Assembly: GCA_003219495.1 (NCBI GenBank)
Contig: QHOZ01000068.1
Span: 1-18,759, forward strand
DNA length: 18,759 nt
Direction: 5' to 3'
Origin: Verrucomicrobiota bacterium
GTDB lineage: Bacteria; Verrucomicrobiota; Verrucomicrobiae; Chthoniobacterales; UBA10450
This document shows, in pieces, positions 1 through 6,929 of this stretch (position 1 is its first letter; every line of letters starts with the position of its first letter). Under the pieces are notes generated by a model. The model saw nothing but the letters and a program-made list of their open reading frames with translations, was not told the DNA's origin and did not search any database. Made by a program: the position numbers and the translations under genes.

Positions 1-1
1 G

Positions 2-310
2 CTTTATCAACGCAGCGCCGATTTATTTCTCGGCGTTCCGTTCAACATCGCGAGTTACGCGCTGCTCACGATGATGATGGCACAAGTTGTCAATCTTGCG
101 CCGGGCGATTTTGTTCACACCTTTGGCGATCTCCATCTTTACCAAAACCATCTCGAGCAAGCGCGCGAGCAGCTCACTCGCGAATGTCGATCTTTACCGC
201 GCATGAATTTGAATCCAGACGTGAAAAATATTCACGAGTTCAAGTTCGAAGATTTCCAACTCTGCGATTACGACCCACACCCGTCGATCAAAGCGCCGAT
301 CGCCGTGTAG
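2..310 (+). CDS. thyA: Thymidylate synthase, C-terminal part (5' end outside the window)
   Basis: Thymidylate synthase converts dUMP and methylenetetrahydrofolate to dTMP and dihydrofolate in the cytoplasm. The frame is open from base 2 and gives about 102 residues that follow the end of bacterial ThyA closely: [15 protein letters not shown] near the start (dUMP and folate contacts), then [16 protein letters not shown], which holds the conserved GD.H.Y segment that binds the nucleotide sugar, then [10 protein letters not shown], and finally [12 protein letters not shown], the usual C-terminus that closes over the active site. The catalytic cysteine lies upstream of the window, so only the last third is visible. 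The stop TAG at 308-310 is followed within ten bases by a double hairpin. Identification is firm; whether the whole gene is intact cannot be judged here. Confidence 0.96.
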   Translation, partial: LYQRSADLFLGVPFNIASYALLTMMMAQVVNLAPGDFVHTFGDLHLYQNHLEQAREQLTRECRSLPRMNLNPDVKNIHEFKFEDFQLCDYDPHPSIKAPIAV

Positions 311-316
311 GAAAAT

Positions 317-377
317 CTGTAGGGGAAGCTGTTAGCTTCCCGTTTTTAAATCGAGACGCTAGCAGCGTCTCCTACAG
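317..377. repeat. REP-like composite element of two hairpins with inverted outer ends
   Basis: The element is bounded by CTGTAGG (317-323) and its exact reverse complement CCTACAG (371-377). Inside are two perfect 8-bp stems with 3-base loops: GGGAAGCT-gtt-AGCTTCCC (323-341) and GAGACGCT-agc-AGCGTCTC (353-371), separated by an AT-rich spacer, gtttttaaatc. This nested symmetry is typical of REP/BIME-type extragenic repeats. No second copy was found in the window, so membership of a dispersed family is an inference. Confidence 0.6.
323..347 (+). terminator. Probable intrinsic terminator of thyA
   Basis: The first hairpin of the composite element (8-bp GC-rich stem, 3-base loop, 323-341) is followed directly by GTTTTT (342-347). 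It starts 12 bases after the thyA stop codon. This matches a Rho-independent terminator on the plus strand, although the T run is short. Confidence 0.55.
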
Positions 378-447
378 TCCGGAGAATGCAGTCTATCTTT
401 GAATGCCCGGATTGAAACTTACGTCTCATTGGCGGGTTTAAGAGGGA

Positions 448-1071
448 GTGAGGGCTTTAAAGGGATTTCTAATTCTGTGTTTAGTCGCGACGTCATTGTC
501 CGCGCAAGACGCACATCCGTACCGGGTCGAGGTCGATCTTAGCCAGCAAACTGCCTATCTGCTCCGCGGACGTCATGTTGTCATGCAATCGCCGATTTCG
601 AGCGGACGCTACGGACATTTAACCGAGACCGGTTCGTTCAAGGTGATCGAGAAGGAACGGAACCATCACTCGAGTATCTACGGCAAGATTATCGATTCAA
701 GCGGCCGCACGGTGATCGCGGACGCAGATGTGGACATGCACGTCCCGCGCGGTTGCAGATTCGTTCCGGCGCCGATGCCATATTTCATGCGCTTTCATGG
801 CGCTGACGGATTACACGCCGGCTATTTGCCCGGTTATCCGGCGTCGCATGGCTGCGTGCGAATGCCTGATGAATTGGCGATCGCGTTTTACAACGCGGTT
901 GATGTCGGCACGCCGGTGACGGTTTTCGGCCGCACGCCGCGGACGAATCAATATTACCGGCAGTACGGCGGTCCTACTCAACAACGTCCGCCGTGGCCGT
1001 GGGCCAGACAACCAAACGGGCCACAATACGAGCAGCCGCGAATTTATCCGGCGCGCCCCGTTTATCCGTGA
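448..1071 (+). CDS. Secreted L,D-transpeptidase (YkuD/ErfK family)
   Basis: This family makes 3-3 cross-links in peptidoglycan or attaches proteins to it, using a catalytic cysteine in the periplasm. The 207-residue product begins with a signal peptide (residues 1-20: charged MRALK, a hydrophobic stretch, cleavage near LSAQD). The YkuD fold spans about 25-160: it starts with the typical YRVEVDLSQQTAYL strand and ends with the catalytic motif SHGCVRMP, where His134 and Cys136 are the expected active-site residues; a family histidine lies upstream in MRFHGADGLHAG. The tail from about 165 is rich in Pro, Gln and Tyr and probably disordered. The GTG start at 448 is chosen because it gives the complete signal peptide; a GAGGG stretch sits almost against it, so the ribosome site is poorly spaced. 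It converges with the Prc gene. The exact substrate is unknown. Confidence 0.9.
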   Translation: MRALKGFLILCLVATSLSAQDAHPYRVEVDLSQQTAYLLRGRHVVMQSPISSGRYGHLTETGSFKVIEKERNHHSSIYGKIIDSSGRTVIADADVDMHVPRGCRFVPAPMPYFMRFHGADGLHAGYLPGYPASHGCVRMPDELAIAFYNAVDVGTPVTVFGRTPRTNQYYRQYGGPTQQRPPWPWARQPNGPQYEQPRIYPARPVYP

Positions 1072-1090
1072 GTCCGAGCCGGACTGGCAG

Positions 1091-3250
1091 CTATGGGCGC
1101 TGAGCGGTGTCTTTCTTGACGTTCGTCGCGGCGGTTTTTGGACCGCGTGAAAGATCGACAAGGTCAGCGAGAATGTTCAGCGCTTCGTCGCGCTCGGGAT
1201 CAACGGCCGGTTCTTTCGTGTCGTCCGTGGCACCGATCGTATCGGTGTCGTCATCGGGCGCTGCTTCCGGTGCAACTTTCGTCGCGCCGTCTTTCGCTTT
1301 GGCTTGCGCGAGTTTCCCAGGAAACATGATCAACTGGAGATTCGGTTTGTCGACGTTGTCGAGCGTGACTCGATAAATGTTCGGCTCTTCCTCGTGGCGG
1401 GCGAGGCGCTCCTTGCTGCGCGTTTCTTTGCGCGCTTTCTCGTCCTGAATTTCTTTCCGGCGCGAATCTTCGTTCAGCGTGATCCGATTCTCATCGAGTT
1501 TTTTGCGGAGCCGCTCCATGTCTTCCATCACGTAATGGAATTCCGGATTGTGCTGCACGCGTTCACCGGAACGGCGCTTCAATTCTTCGATGAACAACGG
1601 CCCGGACCATTTCGAGAAGCGCGCCTTTGGCACTTCGTCGTATGCGAGACAATTCTTCAGCGCGCCTTCACCGAACTCGGGAAGATCCGTCAACGTCGGC
1701 AACACGATGTCCGAGGCGACACCATGCAATTGCGTCGAGCCGCCGGCGCGGTTTCCCAGCAACGAAGTGAATCGCCCGATCGGTAAAATCGTTTGCACCG
1801 TGCCTTTGCCGAACGTCTGCTTGTCACCCACGACGACGGCGCGGCCGTAATCCTGGAGCGCCGCGGCGAAAATTTCGCTGGCGGAAGCGCTTTGGCGACT
1901 CGTTAAAACAATCATTGGCCCGCCGTAGGAAATTCCAGCGTCGGGATCACTCGAAATGACAATGTTCCCATTAGAACCTTTCGTCTGAACGATCGGCCCC
2001 GATTTCAAAAACAAACCGGTGAGCGAGATTGCTTCTTCGAGCGAGCCGCCGCCGTTACGACGAAGATCGATAACCAGCCCGGTGATATTTTCCTTCTTCA
2101 GGCGCCGGAGCAGCACGAGCACATCGCGCGTCGTGCTTTTCGAATGCCGATCCATGTCGGCGTAAAACGAGGGTAGTGTCAGCCAGCCGAGCTTCACCTG
2201 GTTCCCGTTTTCGTCCTTCTTAATAATAATGTCCGCGCGCGCTTCCTGATCCTTCAGTTTAATCTCGTCGCGCACGAGCTCGACGTTCTTGCGCTGTGAG
2301 GGATCGGCCGCGTTCGCCGGAATTGCGAGCAGGCGAACCTTCGTTCCCTTCTTGCCGCGAATCATTTCCACGACTTTGTCCAAACGCATGTCGCGAACAT
2401 CGACATATTCAGTCTGGCCTTGCCCAACCGCGGTAATGCGGTCGCCCACTTTCAAACGTCCATCGACTTGCGCCGGTCCACCAGGAACAAGGCTCTCGAT
2501 TTTCGCGTAACCATCTTCGGTTCGCAGCATCGCGCCGATGCCGACGAGAGAGAGACCCATTTGAATGTTGAAATTCTTAAAGTCGGCTTTGCTCAAATAT
2601 TCCGAGTGTGGATCGTAACTTTGCGCGAGCGCATCGAGATAAAGTTTTACCTGCTCTTCGCGATCTTCTTCGTGCACGTTACGCGCGATGCGATCGTAAC
2701 GGCGGCCCACCAGCTGCGGACCGGGCTCAATCGGATGCTCGCTCAATTTTTCCTGCAGCAACTCGTTTGCGATGCGGCCGCGCCAGAGTTGGTCCGCGTC
2801 CGCGTCGTCTTTCGGCCAAGGTGCTTTTTCGCGGCGCATCTCGACGCTCGCGTCCGATTTGAAATCGATCGGCTGCTTTAGGAACTCTTTAATTTTCCCG
2901 ACGCGCTCATCGACGCGCTTTTGGTAGAGATCGTAAATTTCGTAAGCGGGTTTGAGATTGCCGAGCAACACGTCGTCGGCAAGAGCAGTGCCGTATTTCT
3001 GCGTAACCGCATCGACATCTTTCTGGGTAAAGAAAAGGTGGCTGAAATCGAGCAGCTCTAAATAATTACGCAGAAATTTCTGCGACATCTGAGTGTTGAG
3101 CGGTTGATGCGTGTAATGGCCTTCCTCGAGAAGGCGACCCACTGAGACGCTAATCTGCTCGGCGTCGGATTTAGCTTGGAGTGGTTGGGTAGTGAAACCA
3201 ACCAGAGTGAGGGCCGCGACCGCGGCGAACAGAGGACTACGTTGTTTCAT
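1091..3250 (-). CDS. prc: Carboxy-terminal (tail-specific) processing protease, Prc/Tsp family, S41A
   Basis: Prc-type proteases cut periplasmic proteins from their C-terminus; in E. coli the enzyme trims FtsI and degrades the peptidoglycan hydrolase MepS. The 719-residue product starts with a signal peptide (MKQRS, then a hydrophobic run, then QPLQAKSD). An N-terminal helical domain (about 30-215) includes YDPHSEYLS. A PDZ domain lies near 230-320 (MGLSLVGIGAML, PGGPAQ, LKVGDRI). The S41 catalytic domain (about 330-520) contains LVIDLRRNGGG, a serine in SASASE (around 454-458) and the lysine of FGKGTV (Lys482), the Ser/Lys dyad of this family. The C-terminal part is highly charged and ends in an acidic, probably flexible tail. 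The reading frame is open back to 3475, but the extra 75 residues are arginine-rich and would bury the signal peptide, so the ATG at 3250 is preferred. It is divergent from the hydrolase gene at 3475. Confidence 0.93.
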   Translation of the reverse strand: MKQRSPLFAAVAALTLVGFTTQPLQAKSDAEQISVSVGRLLEEGHYTHQPLNTQMSQKFLRNYLELLDFSHLFFTQKDVDAVTQKYGTALADDVLLGNLKPAYEIYDLYQKRVDERVGKIKEFLKQPIDFKSDASVEMRREKAPWPKDDADADQLWRGRIANELLQEKLSEHPIEPGPQLVGRRYDRIARNVHEEDREEQVKLYLDALAQSYDPHSEYLSKADFKNFNIQMGLSLVGIGAMLRTEDGYAKIESLVPGGPAQVDGRLKVGDRITAVGQGQTEYVDVRDMRLDKVVEMIRGKKGTKVRLLAIPANAADPSQRKNVELVRDEIKLKDQEARADIIIKKDENGNQVKLGWLTLPSFYADMDRHSKSTTRDVLVLLRRLKKENITGLVIDLRRNGGGSLEEAISLTGLFLKSGPIVQTKGSNGNIVISSDPDAGISYGGPMIVLTSRQSASASEIFAAALQDYGRAVVVGDKQTFGKGTVQTILPIGRFTSLLGNRAGGSTQLHGVASDIVLPTLTDLPEFGEGALKNCLAYDEVPKARFSKWSGPLFIEELKRRSGERVQHNPEFHYVMEDMERLRKKLDENRITLNEDSRRKEIQDEKARKETRSKERLARHEEEPNIYRVTLDNVDKPNLQLIMFPGKLAQAKAKDGATKVAPEAAPDDDTDTIGATDDTKEPAVDPERDEALNILADLVDLSRGPKTAATNVKKDTAQRP

Positions 3251-3359
3251 TGGCGAAAGCGCGGCCTTCAGGTTCGCAGACTTTGTGCCCAAAGGCAAAC
3301 AACCTGGGGAAACTTGTCCAAAGCGACGCCGAAGGATCGACATGTAACGGTTTGAGACA

Positions 3360-3365
3360 ATTATA
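3360..3365 (-). promoter_or_regulatory. Candidate -10 box for prc
   Basis: On the minus strand this reads TATAAT, a perfect -10 hexamer, about 110 bases before the prc ATG at 3250. No good -35 hexamer is seen at 16-18 bases, so this is a weak prediction. It lies in the 224-base divergent region 3251-3474, in which no gene or other structure was recognised. Confidence 0.3.
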
Positions 3366-3474
3366 CGCTTCGAACATTCAAAATCTTTCAGTCGTCCGCC
3401 CATCTGAAGTCTGTATCCGATTAATCCTGAGCAGTCTGGCAGCCTTCGAACGGCTCGAGTAAGGTGACGCCGCA

Positions 3475-4086
3475 ATGAATTACGAGGCGTTCTGCGGCGG
3501 GATTTTCGAAACGAACTGCTATCTGATCTCCGCGCCGAAAGGGCCGATTCTGTTCGATGCGCCGCAAGGCGCGTGCGAATGGCTCGAGCAGCAGAGTGTC
3601 GATCTAAAACTTTTATTACTGACGCACGGCCATATCGATCACGTTCAGGATGTCGCCAAAATTAAACGGCGATTCGGTTGCCAGATCGGCTGCCATCCGG
3701 TGACCGCGCCGATGATTGCGGATCGCGAGTTCTTTCGGAACTTTGGGTTCGAATTGGAGATCGAACCCGCGACGGCCGATTTCTTCATTGAGGAAACTCC
3801 GGCGCGAAGTTTTCTCGGCGCCGAGTTTCAGATCCTCGAAGTGCCGGGGCATTGTCCCGGCAGTCTATGTTTTCTCTCGCGCGAAGACCAGCTCCTGATC
3901 GGAGGCGATGTGCTGTTCGCGGGCGGTGTTGGCCGATGGGACCTTCCCGGCGGCGATGTCGATCTTCTGTTCAGCGGAATCCGCGAGAAACTTTTTCCGC
4001 TGGGCGATGCCGTGACCGTTCTTCCCGGTCACGGCCCGCCAACGAAGATCGGAACCGAGCGCTTAACCAACCCTTTTGTTAGTTGA
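3475..4086 (+). CDS. Metallo-beta-lactamase-fold hydrolase (glyoxalase II-like)
   Basis: A 203-residue cytoplasmic protein with the full metal-binding set of the metallo-beta-lactamase superfamily. THGHIDH gives His51, His53, Asp55 and His56; VPGHCPGS gives His126; GGDVLF gives the bridging Asp145; and LPGHGPPT gives His186. Order and spacing fit the small glyoxalase II-like hydrolases that bind two metal ions. Members cleave thioesters such as S-lactoylglutathione or act on other small substrates, and the sequence alone does not settle the substrate. The GGVGRWDLPGGD segment is typical of the compact GloB-like group, which lacks the C-terminal glutathione-binding domain of classical glyoxalase II. 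The start ATG has a good AAGGTGA site eight bases upstream. It is divergent from prc and converges with the small repeat-protein gene. Confidence 0.88.
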   Translation: MNYEAFCGGIFETNCYLISAPKGPILFDAPQGACEWLEQQSVDLKLLLLTHGHIDHVQDVAKIKRRFGCQIGCHPVTAPMIADREFFRNFGFELEIEPATADFFIEETPARSFLGAEFQILEVPGHCPGSLCFLSREDQLLIGGDVLFAGGVGRWDLPGGDVDLLFSGIREKLFPLGDAVTVLPGHGPPTKIGTERLTNPFVS

Positions 4087-4102
4087 GCCGCCCGTCCGAA
4101 AA

Positions 4103-4474
4103 TTAATCCCAGCGATAATAGTCGCCGCGGTGTGAGTGCAACCGCTCTTCGATGCGGCGCAGCTCGGCGCGCAAACTGTCAACCTCGTTGCGCAAACGGT
4201 AACTGTCGTATCCATGGCGCAGCCGCCAGTTGACTCTGTTTACGTTGGACGAGATGCGATCGACTTCGCGACGCAGACGCCAATCACCGCGGTAGCGGCT
4301 CAGCTCCCAGCGGACATGCGACAGCATCCGATTCAGCCGCTCGACGCGCGATTCCAATCCGCCGCGATTGAAGGCGACGTAACCGGTATGATTGTCACGA
4401 TTGTAATCGTAGGCGAACGCCGAAACGCCGCCAAAACCCAATGTGAGTGCGATAAGTAATGTTAATTTTTTCAT
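4103..4474 (-). CDS. Small secreted protein of 27-residue helical repeats, function unknown
   Basis: No family is recognised. The 123-residue product has a clear signal peptide (MKKLTLLIALTLGFGG, cleavage near SAFAYD), so it is exported. The mature part is rich in Arg, Asp, Glu, Tyr and Trp and shows an internal repeat of exactly 27 residues: LESRVERL at 40-47, LRREVDRI at 67-74 and LRNEVDSL at 94-101; VRWEL at 54-58 matches VNWRL at 81-85; and RGDWRLR at 62-68, YDSYRLR at 89-95 and RGDYYRW at 116-122 line up. The pattern suggests alternating helices with a turn at the RGD/YDS positions, perhaps a coiled-coil bundle. A strong AGGAG site lies seven bases before the ATG. It stands alone between the convergent hydrolase gene and the 3' end of the kinase gene. 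It could be a periplasmic structural or stress protein, but that is a guess. Confidence 0.8.
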   Translation of the reverse strand: MKKLTLLIALTLGFGGVSAFAYDYNRDNHTGYVAFNRGGLESRVERLNRMLSHVRWELSRYRGDWRLRREVDRISSNVNRVNWRLRHGYDSYRLRNEVDSLRAELRRIEERLHSHRGDYYRWD

Positions 4475-4540
4475 AGCAAGCTCCTTTCGTTCGCTGGATT
4501 CGACGTAATGCGTCGCCGCGCATTCGAGCTCGCGAGAAAA

Positions 4541-5512
4541 TTAATTCAGCTCTGCGAGAAGATTTTTGAATAAACCCAGGCCGTCAATTTCCGTGACCAG
4601 TTCACGCAAAGAAGCAATCGCTTTCGGAATATGCTGAAGGAAATGTTTGTGCTCCTTGACCAAACCAAGGAATCCGTATGCGCCGAGCGCCTGCATCAAG
4701 CGTTGCATCGCGCAGAGCCGCAGCGTCTCGAGAAATTCGCTGCTCGGTTTTCCACCGCAGTAGTGAGCGAGCAGTTCGTCACGCTCGTGGCCAGTAAGAT
4801 CGACATACGGATCGAAAAGAAGCGACGCGAGATCGTATTGCGCGAGACCGGGACGCATTCCTTGAAAGTCGATCAAATACGCCTGGCCGTTGCGCATCAG
4901 AATGTTTTGCGATTGGAAATCGCGGTGGACCAAAACGCGCGGCAATGCTGAAAGGCGGTCGGCAATCTCAGTAAACGCGGACAACCCGGCGACCTTGTCG
5001 ATCGTCGCCTGCTCGATTTGAAAACAGCGGCCGAGGCAGTTTTCGAAAAAATAACTTTGCTCCCAGAGATAGAGCGCAGCGTTGAATTCGGCCGGCAAAT
5101 GCTGATGCATTTCAACGCAAACCGATTCCGGCAGCTCATGAAGTTTGCGGACTTCATCGAGTGCGGATTCATAAAACGCCCGCCGCACGAGCCACGATTC
5201 ATCCCGGTGACTGAACAAGTCGCGCTCGCCGAGATCCTCCAGCCAGATCAATCCCTCCTCGGAATCGTGAAAATAAATCCGCGGCGCATGAATGCCGTGC
5301 GTCTCAAGAAATTGCGCGATCTCGACGTAATGACGGTTCTCTTCGCGCTCGAGATTATATTTAACGAGGATCAGCGACTGGTCGGACGAACAGCGCACCC
5401 GATAAAATTTCCGATCCGAGCCGCCTTTTTCGATCGGAGCGATCTTAACCTCGTCGAAATTGAAGCGCGGAAAATGACGCCGTGTTTGGCGGAGGAGGGC
5501 CTCAGTTCTCAT
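4541..5512 (-). CDS. amgK: AmgK-like sugar-1-kinase (aminoglycoside phosphotransferase fold)
   Basis: AmgK phosphorylates N-acetylmuramate (and GlcNAc) at C1, so that MurU can make UDP-MurNAc directly during cell-wall recycling. The 323-residue product has the phosphotransferase fold: a glycine-rich region near GGSDRKFYRV (30-39), a kinase lysine candidate in LVKYN (Lys51), WLEDLGERDLF in the hinge region, the catalytic loop VHRDFQSQNIL (His197, Asp199, Asn203) and the metal-binding DFQG (Asp215). The length matches AmgK. The frame is open to 5578, but the ATG at 5512 is chosen because it lies four bases after the stop of the upstream nucleotidyltransferase gene, the arrangement expected for coupled translation. 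That partner gene is the main reason for the AmgK call. A kinase for another sugar is possible. Confidence 0.75.
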   Translation of the reverse strand: MRTEALLRQTRRHFPRFNFDEVKIAPIEKGGSDRKFYRVRCSSDQSLILVKYNLEREENRHYVEIAQFLETHGIHAPRIYFHDSEEGLIWLEDLGERDLFSHRDESWLVRRAFYESALDEVRKLHELPESVCVEMHQHLPAEFNAALYLWEQSYFFENCLGRCFQIEQATIDKVAGLSAFTEIADRLSALPRVLVHRDFQSQNILMRNGQAYLIDFQGMRPGLAQYDLASLLFDPYVDLTGHERDELLAHYCGGKPSSEFLETLRLCAMQRLMQALGAYGFLGLVKEHKHFLQHIPKAIASLRELVTEIDGLGLFKNLLAELN

Positions 5513-5516
5513 GGGG

Positions 5517-6461
5517 TCAGATGTCGATGTTGCGATGATTGCCGCTGACGTTTTTCCGGGCGCGGACAATACAACCAATCAAGTTCACATGGGAAGCAAT
5601 ATGTGAACCTTGCCACAAAATCGAGTCTTCAAGAACGGCGCCGGCTCCGACGCGGCAATCCTTTCCAACCACCGAACAACCGCGGAGCTCGGCGCTCGGA
5701 TCGACAACTGCGGTCTCGTGAATTTGCGCGGTCCAATTCTTCTCCTTCACGTAGGCGGGACGCCAGCCGTTCAAAATCGCGCGGTGCACCTCAAAGTATT
5801 CGGCGCGCGATCCGAGGTTAAACCATTTCCCTTCTTCCAAAACAACGCCGCCGATCTTTCCGCTCTGGCCAATCCAGTCGCCAAGAATTGGAATGAAGGA
5901 GATCTTCTCTTTCGCTGGGATCCGGGAGAATACGGAAGACTCCCAGATCGCAATGTTCGCGAAGTCGAATTCGCCGGGCGTGCCGTAACGATTCGAAATG
6001 TCGATCACGCGCTTGTCGCGCAGGGCGATTGCCGATCCGAGCCCGGTGTGACGCAATGCGAGTGTCACATCGTTGCCGCTCGTAAAATGTTCGGCAATTA
6101 GAGGCCGCAGATCGATTTCAGTTAAGACATCGCCGCTGTACGTGATGAACGGGGCGATGCCCAGCTCGCGTTCGATGTTTTTAATTCCACCACCGGTCTC
6201 GAGAAGCACCGGCTCGTTGACGAAATGAAGCGTTTTCTCCGCGTAACGATTTTCCGGGAACGCTTCCGCAAACCTTTCCGGCAAACGATGGGTGTTGATG
6301 AAAATCTTCTCGACGCCGATGTCGATCAAATGATCGAGCGCAAAGGTGATCAAAGGTTTTTGGAAAATCGGGACGAGTGGTTTCGGCAATTCTTCGGTAA
6401 GCGGTCGCAGTCGGGTTCCGAGCCCGGCGCCGAGGACGAATGCTTGTGTGATCTTTGCCAT
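5517..6461 (-). CDS. MurU-like sugar-1-phosphate nucleotidyltransferase with C-terminal hexapeptide repeats
   Basis: The enzyme would join a nucleotide to a sugar-1-phosphate; next to an AmgK-like kinase the best guess is MurNAc-1-phosphate to UDP-MurNAc. The 314-residue product opens with the nucleotide-binding signature GAGLGTRLRPLTEELPKPL (11-29), then NTHRL (56-60), LLETGGGI (87-93) and SGDVL, where Asp111 is the metal-binding residue, and FANIAIW in the sugar pocket. From about 244 to 306 there are imperfect hexapeptide repeats (HETAVVDPSAEL, CSVVGKDCRVGAGAVLEDS, SHIASHVNL), a left-handed beta-helix not found in the short Pseudomonas MurU. The ATG at 6461 is preferred over 6494 because the protein then starts just before the conserved first strand. 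Mannose-1-phosphate guanylyltransferase or a related activity remains possible. Confidence 0.75.
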   Translation of the reverse strand: MAKITQAFVLGAGLGTRLRPLTEELPKPLVPIFQKPLITFALDHLIDIGVEKIFINTHRLPERFAEAFPENRYAEKTLHFVNEPVLLETGGGIKNIERELGIAPFITYSGDVLTEIDLRPLIAEHFTSGNDVTLALRHTGLGSAIALRDKRVIDISNRYGTPGEFDFANIAIWESSVFSRIPAKEKISFIPILGDWIGQSGKIGGVVLEEGKWFNLGSRAEYFEVHRAILNGWRPAYVKEKNWTAQIHETAVVDPSAELRGCSVVGKDCRVGAGAVLEDSILWQGSHIASHVNLIGCIVRARKNVSGNHRNIDI

Positions 6462-6525
6462 CAAAGTGCCGCGCTCACCTTTATCGCGGCCCATGCGATC
6501 TCAAAATGAAAAGCGCGAACGATCG

Positions 6526-6849
6526 CTACTCTTCGCCGGCGCCCAACTCGTCGAGCGATTTGGTAAGATCATCAAGCGCGCGCCCACACGCGGCCTTGTG
6601 CTTGTCGATCCATCGCTCGGAGATTTTTTTTAACGGAGCGGGATTGAGATAATGGCGCTTCTCCCGACCACGCCAGAGCGGGACTGCCAGCTCTGCGCGA
6701 ACCAAGATATTTAGATGTTTGGTAATTGCCTGGCGAGTCATCCGCAGATGGCGACAAAGTTGGTTAAGGGTTTGCCCGTTGTGCTGGTGGAGTTGGTCTA
6801 GAAGGGTACGGCGAGCCGGGTGCGCGAGAGCTTTGAAGACGTCATTCAC
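6526..6849 (-). CDS. ArsR/SmtB-family transcriptional repressor
   Basis: A 107-residue winged-helix protein. It starts FKALAHPARRTLLDQL, the hallmark of the ArsR subgroup with the 'ALAxPxRRxIL' helix; the recognition helix region is LNQLCRHLRMTRQAITKHLNIL, followed by a wing with WRGREKRHYLNPAPLKKI. There is no metal-binding cysteine pair such as ELCVCDL, so it is probably not a metal sensor; it resembles the SdpR-like group, often paired with SRPBCC proteins, but no such gene is next to it. GTG at 6849 is chosen because the protein then begins MNDVFKAL, as in relatives; TTG at 6870 would add seven residues inside the operator palindrome. The murU-like gene starts 64 bases downstream on the same strand, so the two may be co-transcribed. 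Confidence 0.85.
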   Translation of the reverse strand: MNDVFKALAHPARRTLLDQLHQHNGQTLNQLCRHLRMTRQAITKHLNILVRAELAVPLWRGREKRHYLNPAPLKKISERWIDKHKAACGRALDDLTKSLDELGAGEE

Positions 6850-6855
6850 CGCCAG

Positions 6856-6885
6856 TGAATATGCAACCAAATGGTTGCATGTCTA
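6856..6885 (-). promoter_or_regulatory. Candidate promoter of the arsR gene, with the operator as its spacer
   Basis: On the minus strand TAGACA (6885-6880) and TATTCA (6861-6856) are separated by 18 bases, which are the inner 18 bases of the palindrome. The predicted transcription start falls about at the GTG start codon (6849), with no Shine-Dalgarno site, so the message may be leaderless. Confidence 0.45.
6861..6880. promoter_or_regulatory. Palindromic operator, probably for the ArsR repressor
   Basis: ATGCAACCAAATGGTTGCAT is a perfect inverted repeat of two 9-base arms around AA. It lies directly upstream of the arsR-type start codon. Its TGGTTG/CAACCA core with an AT-rich centre is like operators of SdpR-type ArsR proteins, so autoregulation is likely. 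Confidence 0.7.
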
Positions 6886-6929
6886 CCCAGGAGACGCCGG
6901 CGAAGATCAGCCATTTTCGCCTGCGGGTT

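Noticed and set aside
1071..1085. Hairpin AGTCCG-AGC-CGGACT between the convergent L,D-transpeptidase and prc genes as a two-way terminator
   Set aside because: The stem is only 6 bp and no T run follows on either strand.
2420..2881. Open frames on the plus strand within prc
   Set aside because: Shadow frames of a well-conserved gene, with no motif of their own.
3251..3475. N-terminal extension of Prc by 75 residues back to 3475
   Set aside because: It is Arg-rich, unlike the family, and would place the clear signal peptide inside the protein.
4501..4515. CGACG-taatg-CGTCG hairpin between the kinase gene and the small repeat-protein gene
   Set aside because: Five-bp stem without a T run; not a convincing terminator.
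6899..6921. GGCGAA...TTCGCC hairpin after the retropepsin-like gene
   Set aside because: Six-bp stem with an 11-base loop and no T run; too weak to call a terminator.
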